Source: JAPOXR01 sp964291445
Lineage (GTDB): Bacteria > Pseudomonadota > Alphaproteobacteria > Rhodobacterales > Rhodobacteraceae
Length of the DNA: 64,000 nucleotides
Direction: 5' to 3'
Assembly: GCA_964291445.2 (NCBI GenBank)
Contig: OZ219862.1
Coordinates: 1,240,001 to 1,304,000, forward strand
Shown here: positions 19,641 to 28,192 of the stretch, piece by piece
Layout of the letters: each line of letters begins with the position of its first letter
How positions within the stretch are numbered: the stretch's first letter is position 1
Notes under the pieces: model-generated
Told to the model about the DNA's origin: nothing
Database searches by the model: none
What the model saw: the letters and a program-made list of their open reading frames with translations, nothing else
Translations under genes and position numbers: made by a program

Positions 19641-20948
19641 TCACCTTCCGAACATCGTGTCGGGTAGCAGCAGGGCCAACTCCGGCAGCATCAGCACGCA
19701 ACTGACAACGGCCAGCATGGCAAACCAGAATGGCCAGATGCCACGGAAGATGACTCCCAGCGGAACCGTCGGCGCAATGCCCTTGACCACGAAGACATTC
19801 ATCCCGACCGGAGGCGAGATCAGCCCCATTTCCAGCACGATGACCATCAAGACCCCGAACCAGATCATGTTGACCCCGAGGGGTTCGATGATCGGCTGAA
19901 CGAAGGGTACCGTCAGGACAAGGATGGCGAAACCGTCCATGAACATTCCGAGGATGATGAAGATTGCGAGAAAGGCAATCACCACCTGCATGCCGCTGAA
20001 CCCCTGGGCTTCGACCCACAGGGACAGGTCATGGGTGACTGCCGTGAAACCGATGAATGTCTTGAAGACGAACGCGCCGAACAGGATCATGAACACGGTG
20101 CCCGAAGATTTCAGGGTGCTCTCCGTGACTTCGCGGATGTTTCGCCAGCTGGCCTTTCCACGGATGATCGTGACCAGCAGCGCCAGGAATGCCCCGATGC
20201 CGGCGGCCTCGATGGCCGAGAAGATGCCGGTGTAGATTCCCCCGATGGTCAAAACGATGATCCCGATGATCCAGCCGGATCGACCCAGTGCACGAATGCG
20301 AACGCCCGCCGGGACCCGCGCGCCACCGCCGGGGGCCTTGCCCGGATCAAGCGAAACGACGACCCAGACCGCCAGGATGAACATCATGGTCAGGAGCAAC
20401 CCCGGAAGCACACCTGCCATGAACAGCCGCCCGATGCTTTCCTCGGTCAGGATCGCGTAGATCACGAAGCCGGCCGAGGGCGGGATGAGGATGCCGAGCG
20501 TGCCGCCGGCCGCGATCGCTCCGGTGGCCAGCCCGTCATGGTATTTGTAGCGTTGCATCTGTGGAAGACTGACGCGCCCCATGGTCAGGGCGGCTGCAAG
20601 CGAAGAGCCGGACAACGCCGAAAAACCGGCGCAGCCGACCACCGTGGCACTCGCCAGCCCGCCCTTCAGGTGGCCGAGCCAGGAATGGGCGGCGTCGTAG
20701 AGATCGCGGCTCATTCCCGAAACGCCGGCCAGGTTGCCCATCAGGACAAAGAGCGGAATGATGGTCAGCGGGTAGTTCGAGGCCTCGGCGAAGATCTCAC
20801 CGGCAAGTTTCGGAAGCGCGGCCTGCTTGCGGATCATCCAGATTCCGGCCGTCCCGACAAGCAGCATCGCAACGCCGACTGGCATGCGGATGAACAGCAG
20901 GATGAACAGGGCCCCGAACCCGAGCAGGGCCAGCGTGGAGCCGTCCAT
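19641..20948 (-). CDS. dctM: TRAP transporter large permease (DctM)
   Basis: This is the large membrane subunit of a TRAP transporter, 435 residues with about 12 hydrophobic segments. Conserved blocks are IPLFVLMGNLAGVSGMSRDLYD, GCAGFSALSGSSLAAALTMG, LGILIPPSAGFVIYAILTEESIGRLFMAG and the C-terminal LGLISPPVGMNVFVV. Its ATG overlaps the dctQ stop (TGATG). The complex takes up a carboxylate-type substrate using the Na+ gradient; co-location with the monooxygenase suggests an aromatic or related acid. Confidence 0.95.
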   Translation of the reverse strand: MDGSTLALLGFGALFILLFIRMPVGVAMLLVGTAGIWMIRKQAALPKLAGEIFAEASNYPLTIIPLFVLMGNLAGVSGMSRDLYDAAHSWLGHLKGGLASATVVGCAGFSALSGSSLAAALTMGRVSLPQMQRYKYHDGLATGAIAAGGTLGILIPPSAGFVIYAILTEESIGRLFMAGVLPGLLLTMMFILAVWVVVSLDPGKAPGGGARVPAGVRIRALGRSGWIIGIIVLTIGGIYTGIFSAIEAAGIGAFLALLVTIIRGKASWRNIREVTESTLKSSGTVFMILFGAFVFKTFIGFTAVTHDLSLWVEAQGFSGMQVVIAFLAIFIILGMFMDGFAILVLTVPFVQPIIEPLGVNMIWFGVLMVIVLEMGLISPPVGMNVFVVKGIAPTVPLGVIFRGIWPFWFAMLAVVSCVLMLPELALLLPDTMFGR

Positions 20949-21466
20949 CAGTCCGGTGCTTCATCAGGTGCCGGTCCGGTCACGGAGCGGAGGAAATGAA
21001 CCGCCAGCTGCAGCGCGTAAATCATCAGCGCCCCGGCAAGCACCCAGAAGAACGGCCGGTGTTCAATCGCGAGGTTGGAGGTTATGCAGGCCTTCTCGAT
21101 CCCGCAAGCCCGGGTGAAGAGCGCATAGACGGCCAGGAAGCATATCGCGGCTGCCAAAAGATACATGACCGTGTCGGTGACACGGGTCACGCGCGCCGGA
21201 ACGAAGCGGTCGATCAGGTCGATCGAGACATGTGCGCCCTTCCGGCCACCAAAACTGACTGCGCCAGCCGCAACGACGGTCAGCGTCACGATGGAGATGT
21301 CCTCTATCCCGAAGATCGGCGCGTTCAATGCGTAGCGCCAGAATACCGCAATGACCGTGACACCCAGCAGGACCAGTATTCCAAATCCCCCGGCCACGGC
21401 AAAGAGCCCGGCCAGCAGGCCGAGCCCCTTGTCGAACCGGGAAATCTGATCCGGCCTTTCTGCCAA
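20948..21466 (-). CDS. dctQ: TRAP transporter small permease (DctQ)
   Basis: This is a 172-residue membrane protein with four hydrophobic helices, the typical small TRAP subunit. The family motif region IFGIEDISIVTLTVVAAGAV lies after helix 1-2. It lies 3 bp downstream of dctP and overlaps dctM by one base, giving the standard P-Q-M order. Confidence 0.93.
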   Translation of the reverse strand: MAERPDQISRFDKGLGLLAGLFAVAGGFGILVLLGVTVIAVFWRYALNAPIFGIEDISIVTLTVVAAGAVSFGGRKGAHVSIDLIDRFVPARVTRVTDTVMYLLAAAICFLAVYALFTRACGIEKACITSNLAIEHRPFFWVLAGALMIYALQLAVHFLRSVTGPAPDEAPD

Positions 21467-21469
21467 GGC

Positions 21470-22450
21470 CTAACCGCCCTTCATCACGTCAAAGACATCG
21501 GCGATGGTGCCCGAACCTGCGGGTTGCGCCAGCACTCCCGGAAGAGTTTCGTCGATTACGGCATTCCAGCGAGCCTTTTCCTCGTCGCTGATCTCGATGA
21601 ATTCCAGGCCGGCTTCCCTGGCGATTTCCAGGCCGCGCTTTGTCGAGGCGGCAAAACCTGTGGCACCGCTTTCGGCGAGCGATGCATCGGCGGCGGCGTC
21701 AATCCAGGCTCGCTGCTGGTCGGTCATCCCGTCATACACATCCTGGTTGAGCAGGAGCACGAATGCCGAGCCCGAGCCCGGGAACCAGGTGGTCAGGTAA
21801 TTGGCGACTTCGTGCAGCTTGAAGGATCCGATTCCGGAAGGATCGATGGAAATCGCATCGATCACGCCATTGGCCAGGTTCTGGTTGATTACGCTTACCG
21901 GTTGACCTACCGGGCTTGCTCCCAGCGCCTTCACGAAGGGCACCTGACCTGACGACGTGACCCGCAGCTTCAGGCCCTGCAAATCCTCGAGTGTACGGAC
22001 CGGCTTGTCCCTGGTCAGAAGAATCGGTGGCGAGTTCGCCCAGATTGCCAGGACCCTGGCATTGTATTCGGTCTCGAGCATGTCACTGGCGCGCTGCAGC
22101 GCAGCCGTGCAGGTGATCGAGTCGGAACACAGGCCCGGCAAGTTGATGACGTTGGTCATCGGGAAGACTTCGCCGGTGTAACCGGGCAGGGTGAAGACGA
22201 TGTCGGCCACGCCGTCCAGCAGTATGGAATACTGCTTGGGCGGAACCGAGTTCAATGCTCCACCCGGAAACTGCTTGACGGTCAATTCACCGCCGGAAAC
22301 CTCTGCAAGTTTCTCTGCAAATGGTGTAAAGACCGCATTGTTCATGGGGTGCTTGGGTCCCATGAAATATGCCAGCGACAATTCGGCAGCGCCGGCGGCC
22401 CCACCCAATCCGATCATCATGGCACTGACGACTCCAAGAACTTTTCGCAT
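21470..22450 (-). CDS. dctP: TRAP transporter solute-binding protein (DctP)
   Basis: This is a periplasmic receptor of 326 residues with a signal peptide (MRKVLGVVSAMMIGLGGAAGA). It has the DctP-family blocks MGPKHPMNNAVFTPFAEKL and LKLRVTSSGQVPFVKALGASPV; the Arg in LKLRV usually clamps a substrate carboxylate. ATG 22450 has GGGAGA upstream; the longer open frame is not needed. It is the first gene of the six-gene minus-strand operon ending at 15293. Confidence 0.93.
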   Translation of the reverse strand: MRKVLGVVSAMMIGLGGAAGAAELSLAYFMGPKHPMNNAVFTPFAEKLAEVSGGELTVKQFPGGALNSVPPKQYSILLDGVADIVFTLPGYTGEVFPMTNVINLPGLCSDSITCTAALQRASDMLETEYNARVLAIWANSPPILLTRDKPVRTLEDLQGLKLRVTSSGQVPFVKALGASPVGQPVSVINQNLANGVIDAISIDPSGIGSFKLHEVANYLTTWFPGSGSAFVLLLNQDVYDGMTDQQRAWIDAAADASLAESGATGFAASTKRGLEIAREAGLEFIEISDEEKARWNAVIDETLPGVLAQPAGSGTIADVFDVMKGG

Positions 22451-22718
22451 AGATTTTCTCCCTGTTCTTGCTGGAACGCGATCGGGAAGCACGAGGGACA
22501 TGCAGTCTTGCCTTGCACCCGATCGTTCCTCGATACCTACGATACGGCCAAATCCGGAAACCGTGAAGCAGAATGTCAGCACTGGTACATCGTCGGAAGT
22601 TGAAGAACGGGCATCGACCGCCAATTGGCCTGCGGGGTGCAGGAACCCGGGATGATGGAGCCGGAGGCCCCCGCCCGCTGGGCGGACTACCGGGAATAGG
22701 CTACCGGGAAGGAAAGAC
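22451..22718. other. Upstream region of the dctPQM operon
   Basis: No gene is visible. It should contain the minus-strand promoter of the dctP operon; no clear operator palindrome was found. Confidence 0.35.
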
Positions 22719-22754
22719 GGGTCAATTTTGGAGGAGGAAGGTGGGTCAATTTGG
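22719..22754. repeat. Paired GGGTCAATTT repeats, possible IS21-type end
   Basis: GGGTCAATTTTGG (22719-22731) and GGGTCAATTTGGG (22743-22755) are repeated 24 bp apart. Multiple GGGTCAATTTT-like repeats are typical of IS21-family termini. No istA or istB is present, so this would be a scar. Tentative. Confidence 0.35.
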
Positions 22755-23116
22755 GCCAGCATCAACACCTGTACGCGGAATGGCATTTGTGGCGGGCGCT
22801 GACGCCGCTACTCTTCCAGGATGATGATCCGGAAGGTGCACGAAGAGCACGGGCCTCACCGGTGGCGCCGGCCGAAGTCTCGGAGAGTGCCCGGGACAAG
22901 GCGGCGAGCAAGCGTACCCCTGACGGGCTGCCGGTGCACAGCTTTCGCACCCTCATGGAGGATCTCTCGACCATGGTACTGAACCAGCTGCGACTGCCGG
23001 GCCAGGAGAGCAGCCTCATCTCGATCGTCACCAGCCCGACCCCGGTGCAGGCGCGGGCCTTGGCGCTGCTCGGCGTCAAGCCGAATCACAAGGTTCCCAT
23101 AAGAATGGCAGGTTGA
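22755..23116 (+). pseudogene. C-terminal remnant of an IS1634/IS4-superfamily DDE transposase
   Basis: Only about 115 C-terminal residues remain. The visible text AEWHLWRALTPLLFQDDD, the Pro/Ala linker SPVAPAEVSESARDKAASKR and DGLPVHSFRTLMEDLSTMV, then TSPTPVQARALALLGV, follow the conserved tail of IS1634-like transposases. The N-terminal DDE core is missing and no inverted repeats were found. A remnant abutting IS21-like repeats suggests a former nested IS site. Confidence 0.7.
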
Positions 23117-23257
23117 CCGGCGACAGACCCACGGGAAAACCCTTGCAAATCAGCCAGATAGGCAGGGGTTTCTTTCTTGTGACCTCTCGAATTTCAAGCC
23201 ACGGGAATTCGATTCGGTGACGAATATCCGCCGGTCGATCTCCAACAGAGTTCCGTG

Positions 23258-25066
23258 TCAGCCATTGGTTGCGGCCAGGATTTCATGGAGAAACCGCTCG
23301 CCATAGCGCTCCAGCTTCCGGGCGCCCACCCCATGGCAGTCGGCAAGCTGTTCCGGGTCTCGCGGTTGCCGTGCGGCCATGTCGAGGAGGCTGCGGTCAT
23401 TGAACACGACGTAAGCCGGTACCCCGTCGGCTCTTGCGATCTCGAGCCGCAGCTGCTTGAGCTTGGCAAGCAGTGCCGGATCGACATTTGCCGGCAAACT
23501 CTCCGTCTTTCTCACACGGTCTCTGGATTGGCCGGCGGCTTCGGCGTGAAGTGCCACGCTCTCATTTCCTTTCAACACCGCCCGGCCGCGACTGCCCAGC
23601 TGCAAGGCGCCGTAGCCGCCGATGTCGATCTTGAGCACATCGGCCGCCACCAGCTGGCGCAGATACGAACGCCAAAGCGGTTTTCGGACATCCGCCCCGA
23701 CACCGAATGTCGGCAACTGGTCGTGGCGGTGCTGGCGAACCTTCTCCGTCGCATCGCCGCGCAGAATGTCGATCAGGTGCTCGGCGCCGAACCGCTGTCC
23801 CGTACGCACCGCCGCCGACAGCGCCTTTTGCGCGATCACCATGCCGTCGATGGTCTCGACCGGGTGGAGGCAGCGGTCGCAATTGCCACATGAATCGCAA
23901 GCCTCGCCGAAATAGCCGAGCAGTGCCTGGCGCCGGCAGCCGGTGGTCTCGCAGAGGGCAAGCAACGCGTTGAGCCGCTGATGCTCCACCCGCTTCACCT
24001 CATCCGGCCGGTCGGACTCGTCGATCATCAGGCGGCGAAGCCGGATATCTCCCATGCCGTAGAGCATCAGGGTTTCCGCCGGCAGACCGTCACGTCCGGC
24101 CCGGCCGATCTCCTGGTAGTAGGCCTCGACGGTGGACGGGATGTTGGCGTGAAGGACAAAGCGGACATCGGGCTTGTCGATGCCCATGCCGAAGGCAATG
24201 GTTGCCACCATGACGACGCCTTCCTCGGTCAGGAACCGGTCCTGGTTCCGGTCCCTGAACTCCTGGTCCATTCCGGCGTGATAGGGCAGTGCCGTGCGCC
24301 CCTGCGACGACAGGCGCTCTGCCGTTCGTTCCGATTCCTTGCGCGAGAGGGTGTAGACAATGCCGGATTGCCCGCGGTGCCGGTCCAGCACCGCGTCGAT
24401 CTGCCTCGCCGCCGAATTACGGGGGGCGATACCGAGTTGCAGGTTCGGACGGTCGAAGCCGGCGACGAAAACCCTGGCCTGGCCTGCAAACAACCTCTCG
24501 ACGATATCCTGTCGGGTCACGGCATCTGCGGTTGCCGTGAAGGCACTGATGCGGGCGTCAGGGAAATGTGCCGGCAACTCCGCCAGGCGGCGGTAGTCCG
24601 GACGAAAGTCGTGGCCCCATTGCGAGATGCAGTGCGCCTCGTCGATGGCAAACCGCGTCGGGTTGTGGCGGGAGAGTCCATCCAGCACGTTCGGCTGCAT
24701 CAGCCGTTCAGGCGAAATGTAGAGCAGGCGTAAACGACCCTCGCGCAGCAGACGGTGTGTCTCGGCGGCATCGTCCCGGGGAGTTGCCGAATTGAGCGCG
24801 CCGGCCGCCACGCCGCTGAGGCGCAACGCCGCCACCTGGTCACGCATCAGGGCGATGAGCGGTGACACCACAACCGACAGGCTTTCGGTCGCCAGGGCCG
24901 GAAGCTGGTAGCACATCGATTTGCCCGAGCCGGTTGGCATCACCGCCAGCACATTCTCGCCCGCCAGCAATGCGGTGATGATTTCAGCCTGCCCCGGCCG
25001 GAACCGGTCGTAGCCGAAGATGGTTTGCAACAATGCGAGAGTATCGTCGAGGTTCGGCAAATGCAT
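23258..25066 (-). CDS. recQ: ATP-dependent DNA helicase RecQ
   Basis: This is a 3'-5' DNA helicase used in recombination and fork repair, 602 residues. Motifs: Walker A MPTGSGKSMCYQLP (about 43-56); DEAH box in FAIDEAHCISQWGHDFRPDY; motif VI QEIGRAGRDG; the zinc-binding C...C-x2-C-x2-C cluster in CDSCGNCDRC; winged-helix region; and a C-terminal HRDC domain (about 530-600). MHLPNLDDTLALL is chosen as start over a longer open frame. It stands alone between an IS scar and an empty stretch. Confidence 0.96.
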   Translation of the reverse strand: MHLPNLDDTLALLQTIFGYDRFRPGQAEIITALLAGENVLAVMPTGSGKSMCYQLPALATESLSVVVSPLIALMRDQVAALRLSGVAAGALNSATPRDDAAETHRLLREGRLRLLYISPERLMQPNVLDGLSRHNPTRFAIDEAHCISQWGHDFRPDYRRLAELPAHFPDARISAFTATADAVTRQDIVERLFAGQARVFVAGFDRPNLQLGIAPRNSAARQIDAVLDRHRGQSGIVYTLSRKESERTAERLSSQGRTALPYHAGMDQEFRDRNQDRFLTEEGVVMVATIAFGMGIDKPDVRFVLHANIPSTVEAYYQEIGRAGRDGLPAETLMLYGMGDIRLRRLMIDESDRPDEVKRVEHQRLNALLALCETTGCRRQALLGYFGEACDSCGNCDRCLHPVETIDGMVIAQKALSAAVRTGQRFGAEHLIDILRGDATEKVRQHRHDQLPTFGVGADVRKPLWRSYLRQLVAADVLKIDIGGYGALQLGSRGRAVLKGNESVALHAEAAGQSRDRVRKTESLPANVDPALLAKLKQLRLEIARADGVPAYVVFNDRSLLDMAARQPRDPEQLADCHGVGARKLERYGERFLHEILAATNG

Positions 25067-25654
25067 TGCTCCTATTGGCTCCGGCCCGCAAGCAGGCATC
25101 CAACCGTCAGAACCGGCGGGGTTTGTCCATGGCCGAAAATGGCGCGCTCCAGGACTGGCCAAGACACGAAGGTGTCCCTTGTCTCGGAGTGCAGCTTCCG
25201 TTCACGGTCTCGTCGTTATCGTCGTCGGCCCTGCGGGCGAAATTCCCGGCAACGCCGCCCGAGTCATAGACCTGTCATCCGACCGGGTTCAACTCCTTGC
25301 CAGGAGGGAGGCTGGCCGGCCGTGCTGTCGAGGACACCCCCGGTCACAACGGTCGCCAACGAAATTCATGACACTCCCCGAGGTCTGGGACACCCCGCTG
25401 ACCAAACACGTTCGGCAGGTGCATCGGGACCTGGCGAAAGCTCGCCGATGGTGCGGCGTCATTCCCCGACTGGAGAATGACAGGACGACATCCTCCATCG
25501 CCGTGTCGCAACTACGCCAGGGCATGGCAGCAATTGCATCGAATTTGCAGTCTGCGGGGAATGTTGGTGGTTCCAGGAATGGACCTTGATCCACGAACTT
25601 GATCAAATTATCTTACTCTCACCTTACTTTCATTGCCCATGCCGGGAGCCCACG
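25067..25654. other. Long intergenic region before the VapBC pair
   Basis: About 590 bp with no convincing gene on either strand; reading frames here have no recognisable motif or conserved-looking composition. AT-richer sequence (ATCAAATTATCTTACTC) at about 25603-25620 precedes vapB and may include its promoter. Confidence 0.4.
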
Positions 25655-25930
25655 ATGCCGTCCTTGCCAGAACACACCACAACGGTCTCGACCAAGGGTC
25701 AAATCGTACTGCCCAAGGCAATCCGTCAATTGCTGCGCTGGGAGTCGGGAACAAGGCTGGTGGTGGAGCCCACCCCCGAGGGCGTTTTGCTGAAACCGGA
25801 GCCCGCCTTCGCCACAACCCGGCCGGAGGATGTATTTGGGTGCCTGACCTGCGACGGCGCGCCCAGGACCCTTGCCGACATGGAGGCAGGAATCTTGGCA
25901 GAAGCCAGGCGCCGCCATGCAGGCAATTGA
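25655..25930 (+). CDS. vapB: AbrB/MazE-fold antitoxin (VapB-like)
   Basis: This is a 91-residue DNA-binding antitoxin. The N-terminal swapped-hairpin (AbrB) motif is TTTVSTKGQIVLPKAIRQLL, followed by GTRLVVEPTPEGVLLKP. The C-terminal third (PEDVFGCLTCDGAPRTLADMEAGI) would bind the toxin. ATG 25655 has GGGAG six bases upstream. It overlaps vapC by 14 bp. By family behaviour, the VapBC complex represses its own promoter. Confidence 0.93.
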   Translation: MPSLPEHTTTVSTKGQIVLPKAIRQLLRWESGTRLVVEPTPEGVLLKPEPAFATTRPEDVFGCLTCDGAPRTLADMEAGILAEARRRHAGN

Positions 25931-26315
25931 TACCAACATCATCGTCAGGTGCCTGACGGGCGACGATTCGGACCAGGCCGCACGGGCACGAGCCGTCGTG
26001 GAAACCGGAGGCATTTTTGTCGGTGTAACCGTTCTGCTCGAGACCGAATGCGTGCTGCGCAGTGTCTATGGATTCCTGCCCGGGGACGTCGTGGCAGCAT
26101 TACGCGCATTTTGCGGATTGCCAAGTGTTTCGGTGGAGGATCCGGGCCTGGTCGCCGAGGCCCTTGCCCGCATGGCGACGGGCATGGATTTCGCCGATGC
26201 ATTGCACCTTGGTGCCGCTTCACACTGCGAAACAATGGTCACGTTCGACCGCCGGTTCATCGAAATGGCTGAAGACACCGCGGTCAGGGTGGTTGAACCC
26301 CGGGAACGTGTTTGA
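25917..26315 (+). CDS. vapC: PIN-domain ribonuclease toxin (VapC-like)
   Basis: This is a 132-residue PIN nuclease with all expected acidic positions in place: AIDTNIIVR (Asp5), LLETECVLR (Glu42), GMDFADALHL and TFDRRF. Such toxins cleave tRNA or other structured RNA using Mg2+. The start at 25917 lies inside the end of vapB, as is usual. The pair looks complete. Confidence 0.94.
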   Translation: MQAIDTNIIVRCLTGDDSDQAARARAVVETGGIFVGVTVLLETECVLRSVYGFLPGDVVAALRAFCGLPSVSVEDPGLVAEALARMATGMDFADALHLGAASHCETMVTFDRRFIEMAEDTAVRVVEPRERV

Positions 26316-26644
26316 CCGCCAGACAATCGTGGCAAATTCCAGGCAGTTCCGACTGCAGCCCCCAAGGATACCCGCACGGCCTGGAACAAGACCGCCCGGG
26401 AACGGCAAGAACGTGCTGCCGATGGATGGTCTTGTGGGCGGTGTGTAGAGCTGGAACATGTGGCGTGTGGAAGGTATGGACTCTGTCATGGTGTTGCCTT
26501 CTTATTTGGATTTGAACACCCCGAGCCCGGCGCTCGAGATAAGCAACGCCGACCTCAATTCAGAGTTTCAACATTGGTCGGGACATTCCCAAAGACACCA
26601 TGTGCACACGGAACTGCCATTGAAAGATCAAGAGGGTGACCGAC
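26316..26644. other. Intergenic region before the HEPN cassette
   Basis: No gene is recognised in this 329-bp stretch. It should hold the promoter of the two-gene cassette starting at 26645. Confidence 0.35.
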
Positions 26645-26917
26645 ATGGACATCACCGCAAACGCCCTGGAAGCCGCACTTCGCCAGCTTCCCGAACTGCC
26701 CACCCCTGTCAGCAGCTGGCATGTCGAAACCGGCCCCGACTCGACCGACGATCCCGCCGTATGGGTGTGGGCGATGCTGGAGGACGATGACGTCGAATTC
26801 GACCAGCGGTCGCGACTGCGCTCGATCATTCGCAATCTTGTCGAGGAGAAGACTGATTCTTCCGTGCTCGTTTACGTCCGCTTTCGCGGTGCATCCGAGG
26901 TCGAGCATTCGGCATGA
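26645..26917 (+). CDS. Small partner protein of the HEPN gene, unknown function
   Basis: This is an acidic 90-residue protein that I do not recognise as a named family. It reads as a compact alpha/beta fold with AVWVWAMLEDDDVEFDQRSR and a final strand SVLVYVRFRGASE. There is no nucleotidyltransferase (MNT) motif GSx10DxD, so it is not the classical MNT partner of HEPN proteins. Its stop overlaps the HEPN start (ATGA), indicating translational coupling. By position it could be an antitoxin; that is inference. An in-frame GTG lies 9 bp upstream. Confidence 0.7.
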   Translation: MDITANALEAALRQLPELPTPVSSWHVETGPDSTDDPAVWVWAMLEDDDVEFDQRSRLRSIIRNLVEEKTDSSVLVYVRFRGASEVEHSA

Positions 26918-27882
26918 GTCTTCATGCGGAGTTATTGAGGCAAGCCTATTTCCTCGCGCGCAAGGAACCTAAGAAACCGACCCAGGCCAGCCTTCGCCGC
27001 TCGGTATCGGCTGCCTATTACGCCCTTTTCCACCTTCTGGTCGACGAAGCGACGAAACTCATGCTGGCGGGCAACGATCGAGGCCCTCTGCGTGACAGTC
27101 TCGCCCGCGCCTTTCACCACTCCGCAATGAAACAGACCGCCGTTGCATTCACCGGGAAGTCGATGCCCCGCAGGCTCGCATCCGAACTGGACCGACTATC
27201 AGTTGAACCGCCACTGATCGACGTCGCCGCAGCCTTCGTCCAGCTCCAGGAAGCCCGCCACAACGCGGACTATAACCTTGCTCTCCGCTTTACCCGGCGG
27301 GAAGCGCTTGACCTCGCCGACCTGACAGATCAGGCGTTTAGGGATTGGCGCCGGGTGCGCGGCAGCCGGTCGGCCGACGCATTGGCGCCTGACCTGGCTT
27401 CTCGTCTACAGACTCATGCAGGGATAAACGGCCGGCCGAGGCGCGCCACCGCCCGAATATGGCGCGATCGCTTGAAACCTGCAGGGCCGCGCGCCGTGGC
27501 AGAGGGTGGAAGACGTCCTCCACCCCCTAAGGGGCTACCGGATTCACACATCGAGTTTGATGCGGTAACCGCGTTGTATGGCGCGGAATTGATAGAGACC
27601 GTGCAGCATGACGACGGGTCCGGGTTATCCGTGATATCCGGTCCATCCACCGAGGCAGGCGCAGATCCATGCGGCGAAAGCCAGCGAGGTTTTGGGGTGG
27701 GGGATTTCTGCTTTTCGGTCTTACCTTCCAGCGTGGCCAAAACGATTTCGGAGGCGGGGCGATCTTCGTCTTCGACGACGTCCAACAGCGGTTGTACGGC
27801 GCTGTCGTCGCAGTCCAGGACCATCTGCATGCAGGAGACGCCGGCCGCAAGGATCATCAGACATTGTCCGCACATCACCTGA
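26914..27882 (+). CDS. HEPN-domain protein with an aberrant C-terminal extension
   Basis: Residues 1-150 form a HEPN-like helical domain: SLRRSVSAAYYALFHLLVDEA, then QEARHNADYNLALRFTRREA. HEPN proteins are often RNases in TA or defence modules. The canonical R-x4-6-H motif may be represented by the region around QEARHNADY. After about residue 165 the frame enters DNA that encodes an IS4-type transposase on the other strand, so the last 150 residues are probably not native. The true gene would have ended near 27410 before the IS arrived. The 5' end overlaps the preceding gene by 4 bp. Confidence 0.72.
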   Translation: MSLHAELLRQAYFLARKEPKKPTQASLRRSVSAAYYALFHLLVDEATKLMLAGNDRGPLRDSLARAFHHSAMKQTAVAFTGKSMPRRLASELDRLSVEPPLIDVAAAFVQLQEARHNADYNLALRFTRREALDLADLTDQAFRDWRRVRGSRSADALAPDLASRLQTHAGINGRPRRATARIWRDRLKPAGPRAVAEGGRRPPPPKGLPDSHIEFDAVTALYGAELIETVQHDDGSGLSVISGPSTEAGADPCGESQRGFGVGDFCFSVLPSSVAKTISEAGRSSSSTTSNSGCTALSSQSRTICMQETPAARIIRHCPHIT

Positions 27883-27935
27883 CATGACAGCCGGATGACG
27901 ACCGGATTACGGAATTGGAGGCTGGATCTGGTCAT
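27544..27935 (-). pseudogene. Degenerate IS4-family transposase C-terminus
   Basis: The minus strand encodes VLATLEGKTEKQK, then after a one-base shift in a C-run TSLAFAAWICACLGGWTGY, a stop, and GPVVMLHGLYQFRAIQRGY. In IS4-type transposases these blocks form one continuous tail (KNPHP-LAWAAW-ARLGGW-GY-GPITM-GL-F-AI). At least one frameshift and one nonsense codon make it dead. It lies antisense within the 3' part of the HEPN reading frame. Neither the N-terminal half nor inverted repeats were found. Confidence 0.7.
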
Positions 27936-28192
27936 GGTTGCCGACTTTCGAACGGGCCTGCCGCCCCGGGAACGGGACTTGACCGAGCCACCATCTCGCC
28001 GCCCGGCAGGATGGGAAGTGTCCGCAAACGGCATGCTGACGCACCTTCTTCCGGATTACCCAAATGTGTTGCCTTGGCTGGCCGGTGAAGGCGAAGCGCG
28101 GCCGTCATGACGGCTCGGTCGCCGGTGAGCGCTGTCTCCCTCGGGGATGTCCGGTCCGGAGATCGTGCAGACCCCGCCGACCGGGTGCGGGG

